A DNA stretch of 64,000 nt from Streptomyces sp. 135 (GCF_020026305.1 NZ_CP075691.1:4278001-4342000), one strand, 5' to 3'. Positions 26,297 through 34,465 are shown, numbered from the stretch's first letter. Numbers and translations are program-made. Notes: generated by a model from the sequence alone, not told the origin.

Positions 26297-27259
26297 GTGA
26301 CCGACGTCCGTAACGTGATCATCATCGGCTCCGGGCCCGCCGGCTACACGGCGGCGCTCTACACCGCGCGCGCGTCGCTGAAGCCGCTGGTGTTCGAGGG
26401 CGCCGTCACCGCCGGCGGTGCGCTGATGAACACCACCGAGGTGGAGAACTTCCCCGGCTTCCAGGACGGCGTCATGGGCCCCGAGCTCATGGACAACATG
26501 CGCGCCCAGGCCGAGCGCTTCGGCGCCGAGCTCGTGCCCGACGATGTTGTCGCCGTCGACCTCACCGGTGAGATCAAGACCGTGACGGACACGGCGGGCA
26601 CCGTGCACCGCGCGAAGGCCGTCATCGTCACGACCGGCTCGCAGCACCGCAAGCTCGGCCTGCCGAACGAGGACGCGCTCTCCGGACGCGGTGTCTCCTG
26701 GTGCGCCACCTGCGACGGCTTCTTCTTCAAGGACCAGGACATCGCCGTGATCGGCGGCGGCGACACCGCGATGGAGGAGGCCACCTTCCTCTCGCGCTTC
26801 GCCAAGTCCGTGACGATCGTGCACCGCCGCGACAGCCTGCGCGCCTCCAAGGCGATGCAGGAGCGCGCCTTCGCCGACCCGAAGATCAAGTTCGTCTGGG
26901 ACAGCGAGGTCGCCGAGATCAACGGCGACCAGAAGCTCTCCGGTCTGACGCTGCGCAACCTCAAGACGGGCGAGACGTCCGAGCTGCCGGTCACCGGCCT
27001 GTTCATCGCGATCGGCCACGACCCCCGCACGGAGCTCTTCAAGGGGCAGCTGGAGCTGGACGACGAGGGCTACCTGAAGGTTGAGGCGCCCTCGACCCGG
27101 ACGAACCTGACCGGTGTCTTCGGCGCCGGTGACGTCGTCGACCACACGTACCGCCAGGCGATCACGGCGGCCGGCACCGGCTGCTCCGCCGCCCTCGACG
27201 CCGAGCGTTTCCTCGCCGCCCTCGCCGACAGCGAGAACGCTGCGACTGCCACCGTCTGA
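26297..27259 (+). CDS. trxB: Thioredoxin reductase
   Basis: 320-residue FAD/NADPH enzyme that reduces thioredoxin in the cytoplasm. FAD site NVIIIGSGPAGYTAALYTAR (about 6-25), redox-active CATCDG (C136, C139), NADPH site VIGGGDTAMEEATFLSRFA, and the C-terminal FAD motif GVFGAGDVVDHTYRQAITAA. Full length. It starts 74 bp downstream of a SigR-type promoter and is 41 bp ahead of trxA, with which it forms an operon for oxidative thiol stress. Confidence 0.98.
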   Translation: MTDVRNVIIIGSGPAGYTAALYTARASLKPLVFEGAVTAGGALMNTTEVENFPGFQDGVMGPELMDNMRAQAERFGAELVPDDVVAVDLTGEIKTVTDTAGTVHRAKAVIVTTGSQHRKLGLPNEDALSGRGVSWCATCDGFFFKDQDIAVIGGGDTAMEEATFLSRFAKSVTIVHRRDSLRASKAMQERAFADPKIKFVWDSEVAEINGDQKLSGLTLRNLKTGETSELPVTGLFIAIGHDPRTELFKGQLELDDEGYLKVEAPSTRTNLTGVFGAGDVVDHTYRQAITAAGTGCSAALDAERFLAALADSENAATATV

Positions 27260-27300
27260 CCCCCCGACTTCCCTCACCGCACCAAGCTAAGGAGACTGCC

Positions 27301-27633
27301 GTGACCGGCACCCTCAAGAACGTGACCGACGCCTCCTTCGAAGAGGACGTCCTCAAGAGCGACAAGCCCGTACTGGTGGACTTCTGGGCCGCCTGGTGCG
27401 GCCCGTGCCGCCAGATCGCCCCGTCCCTCGAGGCGATCGCGGCCGAGCACGGCGACAAGATCGAGGTCGTCAAGCTCAACATCGACGAGAACCCCGGCAC
27501 GGCCGCCAAGTACGGCGTCATGTCCATCCCGACCCTGAACGTGTACCGGGGCGGTGAGGTGGCCAAGACCATCGTCGGCGCCAAGCCGAAGGCCGCGATC
27601 GAGCGGGACCTCGCGGACTTCATCGCCGAGTAG
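27301..27633 (+). CDS. trxA: Thioredoxin
   Basis: 110-residue thioredoxin that passes electrons from TrxB to oxidised proteins. Active site WAAWCGPCRQIAPSLE (C33, C36), cis-proline motif MSIPTLNVYRGGE. GTG start at 27301 follows AAGGAGA. Second gene of the trxBA operon; a bidirectional hairpin follows the parS site at 27645. Confidence 0.97.
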   Translation: MTGTLKNVTDASFEEDVLKSDKPVLVDFWAAWCGPCRQIAPSLEAIAAEHGDKIEVVKLNIDENPGTAAKYGVMSIPTLNVYRGGEVAKTIVGAKPKAAIERDLADFIAE

Positions 27634-27644
27634 TCAGCGACGTC

Positions 27645-27658
27645 GTTTCACGTGAAAC
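27645..27658. other. parS centromere site
   Basis: Perfect GTTTCACGTGAAAC between the trxA stop and the terminator stem. Confidence 0.93.
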
Positions 27659-27660
27659 AC

Positions 27661-27694
27661 CGATGGCCCGGTCCCGCGAGGGACCGGGCCATCG
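27661..27694. terminator. Bidirectional terminator between trxA and the GNAT gene
   Basis: Perfect 15-bp stem CGATGGCCCGGTCCC with loop GCGA, between convergent genes. Confidence 0.87.
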
Positions 27695-27703
27695 TGCTGT
27701 CCG

Positions 27704-28321
27704 TCAGAGCGGTCGAAGCGCCGGTTCCTTCTGCACCGCTCCCAGCAGCCGGTCGAGCGCCATCTCCACGTCTTCCTTCCAGGAGAGCGTCGTCCGCAGC
27801 TCCAGCCTCAGCCGCGGGTAAGCGGGGTGCGGGCGGACGGTCTTGAAGCCCACCGCCAGAAGGTGATCCGCGGGCAGCACACACGCCGGCTTCTCCCAGC
27901 GCGCGTCCCCGAAGGCCTCGATCGCCTTGAAGCCTCGGCGCAGCAGGTCCTTGGCGACCGTCTGGACGATCACTCTGCCGAGCCCCTGACCCTGATAGCC
28001 GGGCATGATCCACGCCGTCATCAGCTGGACGGCGTCGGGGGATACAGGGCTCGTGGGGAACGCGGTGGAGCGCGGAACGTAGGCAGGGGGTGCGTAGAGC
28101 ACGAAGCCGACCGGTACGTCGTCGACGTAGACGACCCGGCCGCAGGATCCCCATTCCAGCAGGACCGCGGAGATCCACGCCTCCTTCTCCAGCTCCGGCG
28201 TCCCGGCCTTTACCGCGGCTTGGCCGCTGACCGGGTCCAGCTCCCAGAAGACGCAGGACCGGCAGCGCTTGGGAAGGTCTGGGAGGTTGTCCAGCGTGAG
28301 CGGTACGAGCCGACGCCCCAT
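27704..28321 (-). CDS. GNAT family N-acetyltransferase
   Basis: 205-residue acetyltransferase-fold protein. It begins MGRRLVPLTLDNLPDLPKRC, followed by a Cys pair (RCRSCVFWELDP). Acetyl-CoA pocket residues fit MTAWIMPGYQGQGLGRVIVQ (the Q/R-x-x-G-x-G/A loop is GYQGQGLG, about 125-132). Other conserved parts are VVYVDDVPVGFVLYAPP and FKAIEAFGDARW. Target unknown. It sits between trxA and parB in Streptomyces generally. ATG 28321 is chosen by family start. A possible small gene overlaps its 5' end. Confidence 0.85.
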   Translation of the reverse strand: MGRRLVPLTLDNLPDLPKRCRSCVFWELDPVSGQAAVKAGTPELEKEAWISAVLLEWGSCGRVVYVDDVPVGFVLYAPPAYVPRSTAFPTSPVSPDAVQLMTAWIMPGYQGQGLGRVIVQTVAKDLLRRGFKAIEAFGDARWEKPACVLPADHLLAVGFKTVRPHPAYPRLRLELRTTLSWKEDVEMALDRLLGAVQKEPALRPL

Positions 28322-28467
28322 GAAGGCGATCCCTCCCTTTCCTCGCCCGCCGCGCTGCGGGCGGCTGTCAGAGCGCTGCGTTCCCGGAGCAGGCTGCCGA
28401 CGAAGCCGCCGACCGCTCCCAGCCCCAGACCCGCGGTCATCAGTCCGGTGCGGCTCATCGTCCGCAT
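28210..28467 (-). CDS. Possible small membrane peptide upstream of the GNAT gene
   Basis: 85-residue frame with ATG 28467 behind GGGGAGGCGAGG. The first 30 residues (MRTMSRTGLMTAGLGLGAVG, then GFVGSLL) form a plausible short TM or Gly-zipper segment. The C-terminal half overlaps the GNAT gene by 112 bp in another frame and looks non-coding (Ser/Arg-rich). Either the real product is short and the frame runs on by chance, or there is a frameshift near 28320. Function unknown. Confidence 0.35.
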   Translation of the reverse strand: MRTMSRTGLMTAGLGLGAVGGFVGSLLRERSALTAARSAAGEEREGSPSWGVGSYRSRWTTSQTFPSAAGPASSGSWTRSAAKPR

Positions 28468-28625
28468 GGCCCTCGCCTCCCCAATGAGGTGCCGTCAGGT
28501 GGATGCGCCTACCTGATCGCATCGTATCCACGAAGTGATTCCCTCGATAGCGCAAGAAAGCAAAAAGCGGGCCGTATCCGGCATAGACCGAACACGGCCC
28601 GCTCTGGCGGGTCAGCCGTTATGGC

Positions 28626-29735
28626 TCAGCCCTTCTCGTCCTCGGAGGCGTCTTCGTCGGCGTCCGTGGTCTGGCCGTTCTGGAGGACAGGGCCCTCGCC
28701 CGGAGCCAGCGTGCTGAGGATGCGCTCCAAATCCTCCAGGGAGGCGAAGTCGACGACGATCTTGCCCTTCTTCTGGCCCAGATCCACGCGCACCCTGGTT
28801 TCGAACCGGTCGGAGAGCCGAGTGGCGAGGCTGGTCAGAGCCGGCGAGAGCCGGGCACCGGCGCGCGGTCCCTTGGGCTTGGGAGTGCTCTGGGGCCGGG
28901 ACCCCATGAGGGTCACGATCTCCTCGACGGCCCGCACCGAAAGGCCCTCGGCCACGATCCGGTGCGCGAGCCGGTCCTGCTCCTCCGAGTCGTCCACGGA
29001 GAGCAGCGCCCGGGCGTGCCCCGCGGAGAGCACTCCTGCGGCCACCCGCCGCTGCACGGCCGGCGAGAGCTTCAGCAGGCGCAGCGTGTTGGAGACCTGC
29101 GGACGGGACCGGCCGATGCGGTCCGCCAGCTGGTCGTGCGTGCAATTGAAGTCCTTGAGCAGCTGGTCGTAGGCGGCGGCCTCTTCCAGCGGGTTCAGCT
29201 GAGCACGGTGCAGGTTCTCCAGCAGCGCGTCCAGGAGGAGCTTCTCGTCCTCCGTGGCACGCACGATCGCCGGGATGCGCTCCAGGCCGGCCTCGCGGCA
29301 GGCTCGCCAGCGCCGCTCGCCCATGATCAGCTCGTAGCGCGCGGGGCCCAACTGACGTACGACGACCGGCTGGAGAAGCCCGACCTCCTTGATGGAGGTC
29401 ACCAGCTCCGCGAGGGCGTCCTCGTCGAAGACCTCGCGCGGCTGCCGCGGGTTGGGCGAGATGAAGTCCAGCGGCAGCTCGGCGAAGTACGCACCGGCCA
29501 CGGGGGCGTTCTCCGGCGTCGCCGTGGCCTGCTGCGGCGGCTCCACCGTTTCATGTGAAACAGGGCTCTGCGGAAGCGCGGTGACCTTCGCGGCGGCCAC
29601 TCCTCGCTCGGCGGTGAGCACCTGCCCGGCTGCGGAGGCCGAGGCACCCGTGCTCTGTGGCACCTGCTTCTCTGTGGGGGCCGCGGGGATCAAGGCGCCG
29701 AGGCCTCGACCCAGTCCTCTCCGTCGCTCGCTCAC
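28626..29735 (-). CDS. parB: Chromosome partitioning protein ParB
   Basis: 369-residue CTP-dependent clamp that loads at parS and spreads to form the partition complex. It begins MSERRRGLGRGLGALIP, then a linker of about 80 residues. The N-terminal CTPase domain has ISPNPRQPREVFDEDALAEL, VVRQLGPARYELIMGERRWR (GERRWR is the CTP motif) and ENLHRAQLNPLEEAAAY. HTH: THDQLADRIGRSRPQVSNTL. C-terminal dimer domain ends in an acidic tail. GTG 29735 overlaps the parA stop by 4 bp and follows GGAGGGG. The linker contains a near-parS at 29548. Confidence 0.97.
   Translation of the reverse strand: MSERRRGLGRGLGALIPAAPTEKQVPQSTGASASAAGQVLTAERGVAAAKVTALPQSPVSHETVEPPQQATATPENAPVAGAYFAELPLDFISPNPRQPREVFDEDALAELVTSIKEVGLLQPVVVRQLGPARYELIMGERRWRACREAGLERIPAIVRATEDEKLLLDALLENLHRAQLNPLEEAAAYDQLLKDFNCTHDQLADRIGRSRPQVSNTLRLLKLSPAVQRRVAAGVLSAGHARALLSVDDSEEQDRLAHRIVAEGLSVRAVEEIVTLMGSRPQSTPKPKGPRAGARLSPALTSLATRLSDRFETRVRVDLGQKKGKIVVDFASLEDLERILSTLAPGEGPVLQNGQTTDADEDASEDEKG
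29548..29561. other. Degenerate parS inside parB
   Basis: GTTTCATGTGAAAC, one base off the palindromic consensus (T for C at position 7). Read as HMK / VSHET in the parB linker. Confidence 0.65.
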
Positions 29736-30808
29736 TGCGTCCCCTCCGTCATGCTGTGCTGGTTGTTCTGAGCGCCCGTGTGGGCGTGTTGGACGTCGTA
29801 CCGCACTCCGACTCCACGCAGCGCGATCTCGCGTGCCGCTTCGAAGTAGGAGAGTGCGCCACTCGATCCCGGATCGTAGGTCAACACCGTCTGGCCGTAG
29901 CTCGGCGCCTCCGAGATGCGGACCGACCGCGGGATGCTCGTCCGCAGGACCTCGTTGCCGAAGTGGCTGCGCACCTCGTCGGCCACCTGGGAGGCGAGCC
30001 GGGTCCTGCCGTCGTACATGGTGAGCAGGATCGTCGAGACGTGGAGGTTCGGGTTGAGGTGGCCCCGCACGAGGTCCACGTTGCGCAGGAGTTGGCCGAG
30101 TCCTTCCAGCGCGTAGTACTCGCACTGGATGGGGATCAGCACTTCCGCGCCGGCCACCATGGCGTTGACCGTCAGCAGGCCGAGCGACGGCGGGCAGTCG
30201 ATGAGGATGTAGTCCAGCGGCTGCTCGTACGCCTGGATGGCCCGCTGCAGCCGGCTCTCCCGCGCCACCAGCGAGACCAGCTCGATCTCCGCACCGGCGA
30301 GATCGATGGTGGCCGGGGCGCAGAAGAGACCCTCGACGTCCGGCACCGGCTGGACGACATCGGAGAGCGGCTTGCTCTCGACCAGCACGTCGTAGATGGA
30401 CGGCACTTCGGCGTGGTGGTCGATGCCGAGGGCGGTGGAGGCGTTGCCCTGCGGGTCGAGGTCGATCACCAGGACTCGGGCGCCGTGCAGAGCGAGTGAG
30501 GCGGCGAGGTTGACGGTCGTCGTCGTCTTGCCCACCCCACCCTTCTGGTTGGCGACCACCATGACGCGGGTCCGCTCGGGGCGCGGCAGGCCTTCGCCGG
30601 CGCGACCGAGTGCTTCCACCGCCAGTTGGGCAGCACGACCGATGGGTGTGTCGTCCATCGGGGTCGGTGTTTCACGTGAAACATCCTCCCCCGCCGACTC
30701 GGTACGGGGACCGGGGACCGGATCGGTCATCGGTCCCGCGATGTTGGCGTCGGACCGCAAGGATTCACTCTCCTCGACATCAGGCTCGCAATGAACAGAG
30801 CCTCCCAT
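29732..30808 (-). CDS. parA: Chromosome partitioning ATPase ParA
   Basis: 358-residue Walker-type ATPase that places ParB-oriC complexes, in Streptomyces mainly at the hyphal tip and during sporulation. Deviant Walker A: VVANQKGGVGKTTTTVNLAA; Walker A-prime: VLVIDLDPQGNASTALGID; Walker B: YILIDCPPSLGLLTVNA. The N-terminal 90 residues before the ATPase are disordered. ATG 30808 gives the length known for Streptomyces ParA, but its ribosome site is weak; ATG 30733 (MTDPVPGPRTES) and ATG 30658 (MDDTPIGRAAQ) are options. It overlaps parB by 4 bp and carries a parS at 30669. Confidence 0.95.
   Translation of the reverse strand: MGGSVHCEPDVEESESLRSDANIAGPMTDPVPGPRTESAGEDVSRETPTPMDDTPIGRAAQLAVEALGRAGEGLPRPERTRVMVVANQKGGVGKTTTTVNLAASLALHGARVLVIDLDPQGNASTALGIDHHAEVPSIYDVLVESKPLSDVVQPVPDVEGLFCAPATIDLAGAEIELVSLVARESRLQRAIQAYEQPLDYILIDCPPSLGLLTVNAMVAGAEVLIPIQCEYYALEGLGQLLRNVDLVRGHLNPNLHVSTILLTMYDGRTRLASQVADEVRSHFGNEVLRTSIPRSVRISEAPSYGQTVLTYDPGSSGALSYFEAAREIALRGVGVRYDVQHAHTGAQNNQHSMTEGTQ
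30669..30682. other. parS centromere site inside parA
   Basis: Perfect GTTTCACGTGAAAC, read in frame as DVSRET. Confidence 0.93.
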
Positions 30809-30963
30809 GCTTTGAGGGTCATGAACCAGCGAGGCCCGGTCTTCTGTGGACGAATCCACCTCTGTGGACAACTCCGTGCCCTTATCGAGGGAACCGAGGG
30901 GCCGACGGTCGCGAGGTTCCGCAGCGCGGCCGCGATTGATGATGCCATGCAGCAGTGAGCGAC

Positions 30964-30977
30964 GTTTCACGTGAAAC
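30964..30977. other. parS centromere site upstream of parA
   Basis: Perfect GTTTCACGTGAAAC, 156 bp upstream of the chosen parA start, in the rsmG-parA gap and close to where a parAB promoter is expected. Confidence 0.93.
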
Positions 30978-30990
30978 ACGATGCACGGCA

Positions 30991-31020
30991 ACCGGGGTGC
31001 CGCTGGTGCGACACCCCGGT
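30991..31020 (-). terminator. Hairpin in the rsmG-parA gap
   Basis: 9-bp perfect arms ACCGGGGTG / CACCCCGGT, 12-base loop, 45 bp past the rsmG stop. Probable rsmG terminator. It includes GACAC at 31010-31014, the core of WhiA-binding sites, so a regulatory role at parAB is also possible. Confidence 0.5.
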
Positions 31021-31064
31021 ATGCGTACGTTTGGCAGCTTTTGTGGAGTACAGCCTGCCGTCAA

Positions 31065-31784
31065 TCAGCCACGGCGGCGCCGCGCCCGTCCGGTGCGCGC
31101 TGCCTTGGCCCGCTTCGCCGCGAAGCGCACGCCACCCGGACTCTCCCCGACCTCGACCCGGACGACCGTGGACTGCGGATCCACCACGCCCTCACCGACG
31201 TGCAGGACGGAGGTGCCGACAGCGCCGAGCTTGCTCAGAGCGGATCCCGCGGCCTTGACCTCCTCCTCGGCGGTGTCGCCCTTGAGGAGGAGCATCTCGC
31301 CGTAGGGACGCAGCAGAGGGACTCCCCAGGCCGCCAGGCGGTCCAGGGGCGCCACGGCTCGCGCGGTCACCACATGGACCGGCGGCAACTTGCCGAGGAC
31401 CTCCTCGGCGCGCCCCCGCACGACCGTCACATGGTCGAGGCCGAGCAGCTCGACGACTTCGGTGAGGAAGTTCGTGCGCCGCAGCAGGGGCTCAAGCAGC
31501 GTGATCTTCAGGTCCGGGCGGACGAGGGCCAGCGGGATGCCGGGCAGCCCAGCGCCGGAGCCGACATCGCACACGGTGACGCCCTCGGGCACGACCTCGG
31601 ACAGCACCGCGCAGTTCAGCAGGTGCCGCTCCCAGAGCCTCGGCACCTCCCGGGGACCGATCAGGCCTCGCTGCACTCCCGCATCGGCGAGCAGCTCCGC
31701 GTACCGGACCGCGTCCGCGAAGCGATCGCCGAATACCGTCCGGGCCTCTTCAGGCGCCGGGGGAAGCTCCGCTGCCTCCGTCAC
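31065..31784 (-). CDS. rsmG: 16S rRNA (guanine-527 N7) methyltransferase
   Basis: 239-residue RsmG (GidB) methyltransferase, using SAM to modify G527 of 16S rRNA near the streptomycin site. SAM motif VTVCDVGSGAGLPGIPLALV (about 82-101); also KITLLEPLLRRTNFLTEVVE and VVTARAVAPLDRLAAWG. The tail is basic (RFAAKRAKAARTGRARRRRG). GTG 31784 is chosen for AAGGACGG upstream; GTG 31808 is less likely. Loss of RsmG gives low-level streptomycin resistance in known Streptomyces work. The frame is intact here. Confidence 0.95.
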   Translation of the reverse strand: MTEAAELPPAPEEARTVFGDRFADAVRYAELLADAGVQRGLIGPREVPRLWERHLLNCAVLSEVVPEGVTVCDVGSGAGLPGIPLALVRPDLKITLLEPLLRRTNFLTEVVELLGLDHVTVVRGRAEEVLGKLPPVHVVTARAVAPLDRLAAWGVPLLRPYGEMLLLKGDTAEEEVKAAGSALSKLGAVGTSVLHVGEGVVDPQSTVVRVEVGESPGGVRFAAKRAKAARTGRARRRRG

Positions 31785-31838
31785 GGGGACCGTCCTTCCG
31801 TACCGCACTGGGGTGGCTGACTATCAGGCTGACAAAGA

Positions 31839-31868
31839 CCGGCCCCGCCTGTGAACAGACGGGGCCGG
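31839..31868 (-). terminator. Terminator between jag and rsmG
   Basis: Perfect 9-bp stem CCGGCCCCG / CGGGGCCGG with a 12-base loop, 17 bp past the jag stop. Confidence 0.75.
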
Positions 31869-31884
31869 GCATACGCGGTACCGC

Positions 31885-32400
31885 TCAGGCGGGCAGTACG
31901 ACGACGAAGCGCTGCGGCTCCTCGCCCTCCGACTCACTGCGCAGACCGGCGGCCTTGACCGCATCATGCACGACCTTGCGCTCGAACGGCGTCATCGGCT
32001 GGAGCTTGGTCGGCTCACCGGAGCTCTTGACCTCGGCTGCGGCCTTGGCGCCCAGCTCCGAGAGCTCCTCGCGCTTCTGGGCGCGGTAGCCCGCGATGTC
32101 CAGCATCAGGCGGCTGCGGTCACCGGTCTCGCGGTGCACGGCGAGACGCGTGAGCTCCTGGAGCGCCTCCAGGACCTCGCCGTCGCGGCCGACCAGCTTC
32201 TGGAGGTCACGGCTGGCGGTGTCGCTGATGATCGAGACAGCGGCGCGGTCGGCCTCGACGTCCATGTCGATGTCGCCGTCGAGATCGGCGATGTCCAGCA
32301 GACCCTCGAGGTAGTCCGCCGCGATCTCACCCTCCTGCTCGAGGCGGGTGAGGGTGTCGCCGGCCTCAGCTGCGGCGGAGGTGGTGGTGCCTTCCGTCAC
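31885..32400 (-). CDS. jag: Jag/KhpB single-stranded nucleic-acid-binding protein
   Basis: 171 residues with a KH domain (SRDLQKLVGRDGEVLEALQE, about 63-82) and an R3H domain at the C-terminus (MTPFERKVVHDAVKAAGLRS). The usual N-terminal Jag domain is short here. An RNA-binding role is known for the family; in other bacteria it affects cell-wall growth. GTG 32400. It sits directly downstream of yidC (14 bp gap) in the conserved rpmH-rnpA-yidD-yidC-jag order. Confidence 0.93.
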   Translation of the reverse strand: MTEGTTTSAAAEAGDTLTRLEQEGEIAADYLEGLLDIADLDGDIDMDVEADRAAVSIISDTASRDLQKLVGRDGEVLEALQELTRLAVHRETGDRSRLMLDIAGYRAQKREELSELGAKAAAEVKSSGEPTKLQPMTPFERKVVHDAVKAAGLRSESEGEEPQRFVVVLPA

Positions 32401-32414
32401 GGGATGGACTCCTT

Positions 32415-33716
32415 CTACTTCTTGGAGGACGGGTGCTTGGGCCGCTGCTGGCCCTTGCGCTGCTGTCCCGACTTGGCTTTGCTGCGGGCACCGGAGCCGG
32501 GCTTGTTGCCCGTCGTGCTGCCGCCCGCCGGCTTGGCGGGGGTGGCGTCCTCAGGCTGCTCCTGAGCCTTCTCCAGCGACGTCTTGGTGACCTCTTCGCC
32601 GTCCGGCTTGACGGCGCCCTGCGCGGTTGCGGACTGGCGCTTGGCCTTGCTCTGGCGCTTGGGCTGCTGGCGCCTGGGGGCCCCGGCGGCCGTGGCCCCG
32701 TCCTCGGTCTCCGTGGCGACCGCGGACTCGCTCTCCACCACGGTGCCGTCGGCCTGGGCCGCGAGGCCCGCCTTGGTCAGGCCGTTGATGAACTTGCGCT
32801 CGAACTCGTTGCGGTCCCGGCCCTTGGCGACGATCGCCTTGATGACGTTCACGTTGCCACGGCCCCGCACCTTCTTGTGGTGCGTGACCTGCTTCTGCAG
32901 ACGCTCCAGGAAGGCGGCCTGTGCCTTGGAGCCCGGCGTCGGGTTCCTGCGGATCACGAACATCTGCTGGCCCATGGTCCACACGTTGGTGGTCAGCCAG
33001 TAGACGAGGACACCGACGGGGAAGTTGATGCCGAAGACGGCGAACATGATCGGGAAGACGTACATCAGCATCTTCTGCTGCTGCATGAACGGCGTCTTGA
33101 CCGTCGTGTCCACGTTCTTCGTCATCAGCTGGCGCTGCGTGAAGAACTGCGAGGCCGACATCAGAATGATCATGACGGCGGTGATGACACGCACGTCGGT
33201 CAGCGTGGCACTGAGCGAGGCGACCTTGTCGGCGCTGTCGGTGAACTTCGCCGCCAGCGGGGCACCGAAGATGTGCGCCTTACGCGCGCTCTCCAGGAGC
33301 CCCTCGTCGATGACGCCGATCGTCTTGCCCGTGGCGATGCTGTTGAGCACGTGGTACAGGGCGAAGAAGAACGGCGACTGCGCCAGGATGGGAAGGCACG
33401 AGGAGAGCGGGTTGGTACCCGACTCCTTGTACAGCTTCATCATCTCTTCGGACTGGCGCTGCTTGTCGCTCTTGTAGCGCTCCTGGATCTTCTTCATCTC
33501 GGGCTGCAGCGTCTGCATGGCCCGAGTGGCCTTGATCTGCTTCACGAAGAGCGGGATCAGGCAGATACGGATCAGGATCACCAGGGACACGATGGAAAGG
33601 CCCCAGGCCCAGCCCGTGTCGGGGCCGAAGAGCTTCCCGTACACCGAGTGGAACTGGACGATGACCCACGAAACTGGTGTCGTGATAAAGCTGAAGAGAC
33701 TGGCAATCGTGTCCAC
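32415..33716 (-). CDS. yidC: Membrane protein insertase YidC
   Basis: 433-residue Oxa1/YidC insertase that folds membrane proteins with or without SecYEG. It starts MDTIASLFSFITTPVSWVIV (first TM), with the family core WGLSIVSLVILIRICLIPLF and the conserved Arg therein, coiled cytoplasmic loop ATRAMQTLQPEMKKIQERYK, and late TMs including LMYVFPIMFAVFGINFPVGV and YWLTTNVWTMGQQ. The C-terminal 150 residues are a basic cytoplasmic tail ending KHPSSKK, typical of actinobacterial YidC. It begins 3 bp after yidD ends. Confidence 0.97.
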   Translation of the reverse strand: MDTIASLFSFITTPVSWVIVQFHSVYGKLFGPDTGWAWGLSIVSLVILIRICLIPLFVKQIKATRAMQTLQPEMKKIQERYKSDKQRQSEEMMKLYKESGTNPLSSCLPILAQSPFFFALYHVLNSIATGKTIGVIDEGLLESARKAHIFGAPLAAKFTDSADKVASLSATLTDVRVITAVMIILMSASQFFTQRQLMTKNVDTTVKTPFMQQQKMLMYVFPIMFAVFGINFPVGVLVYWLTTNVWTMGQQMFVIRRNPTPGSKAQAAFLERLQKQVTHHKKVRGRGNVNVIKAIVAKGRDRNEFERKFINGLTKAGLAAQADGTVVESESAVATETEDGATAAGAPRRQQPKRQSKAKRQSATAQGAVKPDGEEVTKTSLEKAQEQPEDATPAKPAGGSTTGNKPGSGARSKAKSGQQRKGQQRPKHPSSKK

Positions 33717-33719
33717 TAA

Positions 33720-34076
33720 TCAGGCTCCTTGAGCATGGGACGGGGTCTCGGTCTCGGCGGCCGTGCTCAGGGGGAGAGCCCCGGTCGGCCCGCCTGCGGC
33801 GGAGGGCCCGCCCTTGCGTTCGCGCCAGGCGGCGCGCAGCATCTCGTGCCACCGCGGACGCTTGCGCGGCGGAACATGGTCGACACCACCGAGCGACCAC
33901 GGATTGCACCGCAGGATGCGCCAGGCAGTGAGCGCCGTCCCCTTGATCGCACCGTGTCGGTCGATGGCCAGGTAGCCGTAGCGGGAACACGACGGGTAGT
34001 ACTTGCACACAGGGCCCAGAAGTGGACTGATCGTCCACTGATACAGCTTGATCAGGGCCAACAGCGGGTACTTCAT
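33720..34076 (-). CDS. yidD: Membrane protein insertion efficiency factor YidD
   Basis: 118-residue YidD protein, which assists YidC insertion. Core MKYPLLALIKLYQWTISPLL, then KYYPSCSRYGYLAIDRHG and LRCNPWSLGGVDHVPPR with conserved cysteines. The tail after residue 85 is longer than usual and disordered. Its ATG overlaps the rnpA stop by 4 bp (ATGA), so it is coupled to rnpA. Confidence 0.95.
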   Translation of the reverse strand: MKYPLLALIKLYQWTISPLLGPVCKYYPSCSRYGYLAIDRHGAIKGTALTAWRILRCNPWSLGGVDHVPPRKRPRWHEMLRAAWRERKGGPSAAGGPTGALPLSTAAETETPSHAQGA

Positions 34077-34444
34077 CGCGCGCCCCCTCCCAGCAACCGC
34101 TGCAAGGCGGCATCCAGGTCTCGGGCCAGCTGTGCATGGTCGGCGTCGCCCGCTCCGGGCAGCGCTCGTACGACTACCAGGCTACCGGGGGGCACGGAGG
34201 CCAGCCGGTCGCGCATGAGGTGGCGAAGCCTGCGCTTCACCGTGTTGCGTACGACGGCTCCGCCCACGGCCTTGCTGACGACGAAACCCGCACGTGTCGG
34301 GGGAAGGGTCTCCCCGGGCACGTGCGGGTCCGTTGCACCGCTACGAAGATGGACGACGAGGAGCGGGCGTCCGGCCCGGCGTCCTCGGCGTACCGCGGTC
34401 GCGAAGTCTTCGCGCCGCCTCAGCCGATGCTCGGTAGGCAGCAC
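34073..34444 (-). CDS. rnpA: Ribonuclease P protein component
   Basis: 123-residue protein that helps RNase P RNA cut tRNA 5' leaders. It opens MLPTEHRLRRREDFATAVRR and has the RNR signature VVRNTVKRRLRHLMRDRL. GTG 34444 fits the family N-terminus. Upstream rpmH ends 21 bp away; downstream yidD overlaps by 4 bp. Confidence 0.96.
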   Translation of the reverse strand: MLPTEHRLRRREDFATAVRRGRRAGRPLLVVHLRSGATDPHVPGETLPPTRAGFVVSKAVGGAVVRNTVKRRLRHLMRDRLASVPPGSLVVVRALPGAGDADHAQLARDLDAALQRLLGGGAR

Positions 34445-34465
34445 GACGTCATGACCTGACTGAGA

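Noticed and set aside
31009..31064. C-terminal extension of rsmG beyond 31065
   Set aside because: The stop at 31065 gives the normal RsmG length, and a hairpin follows.
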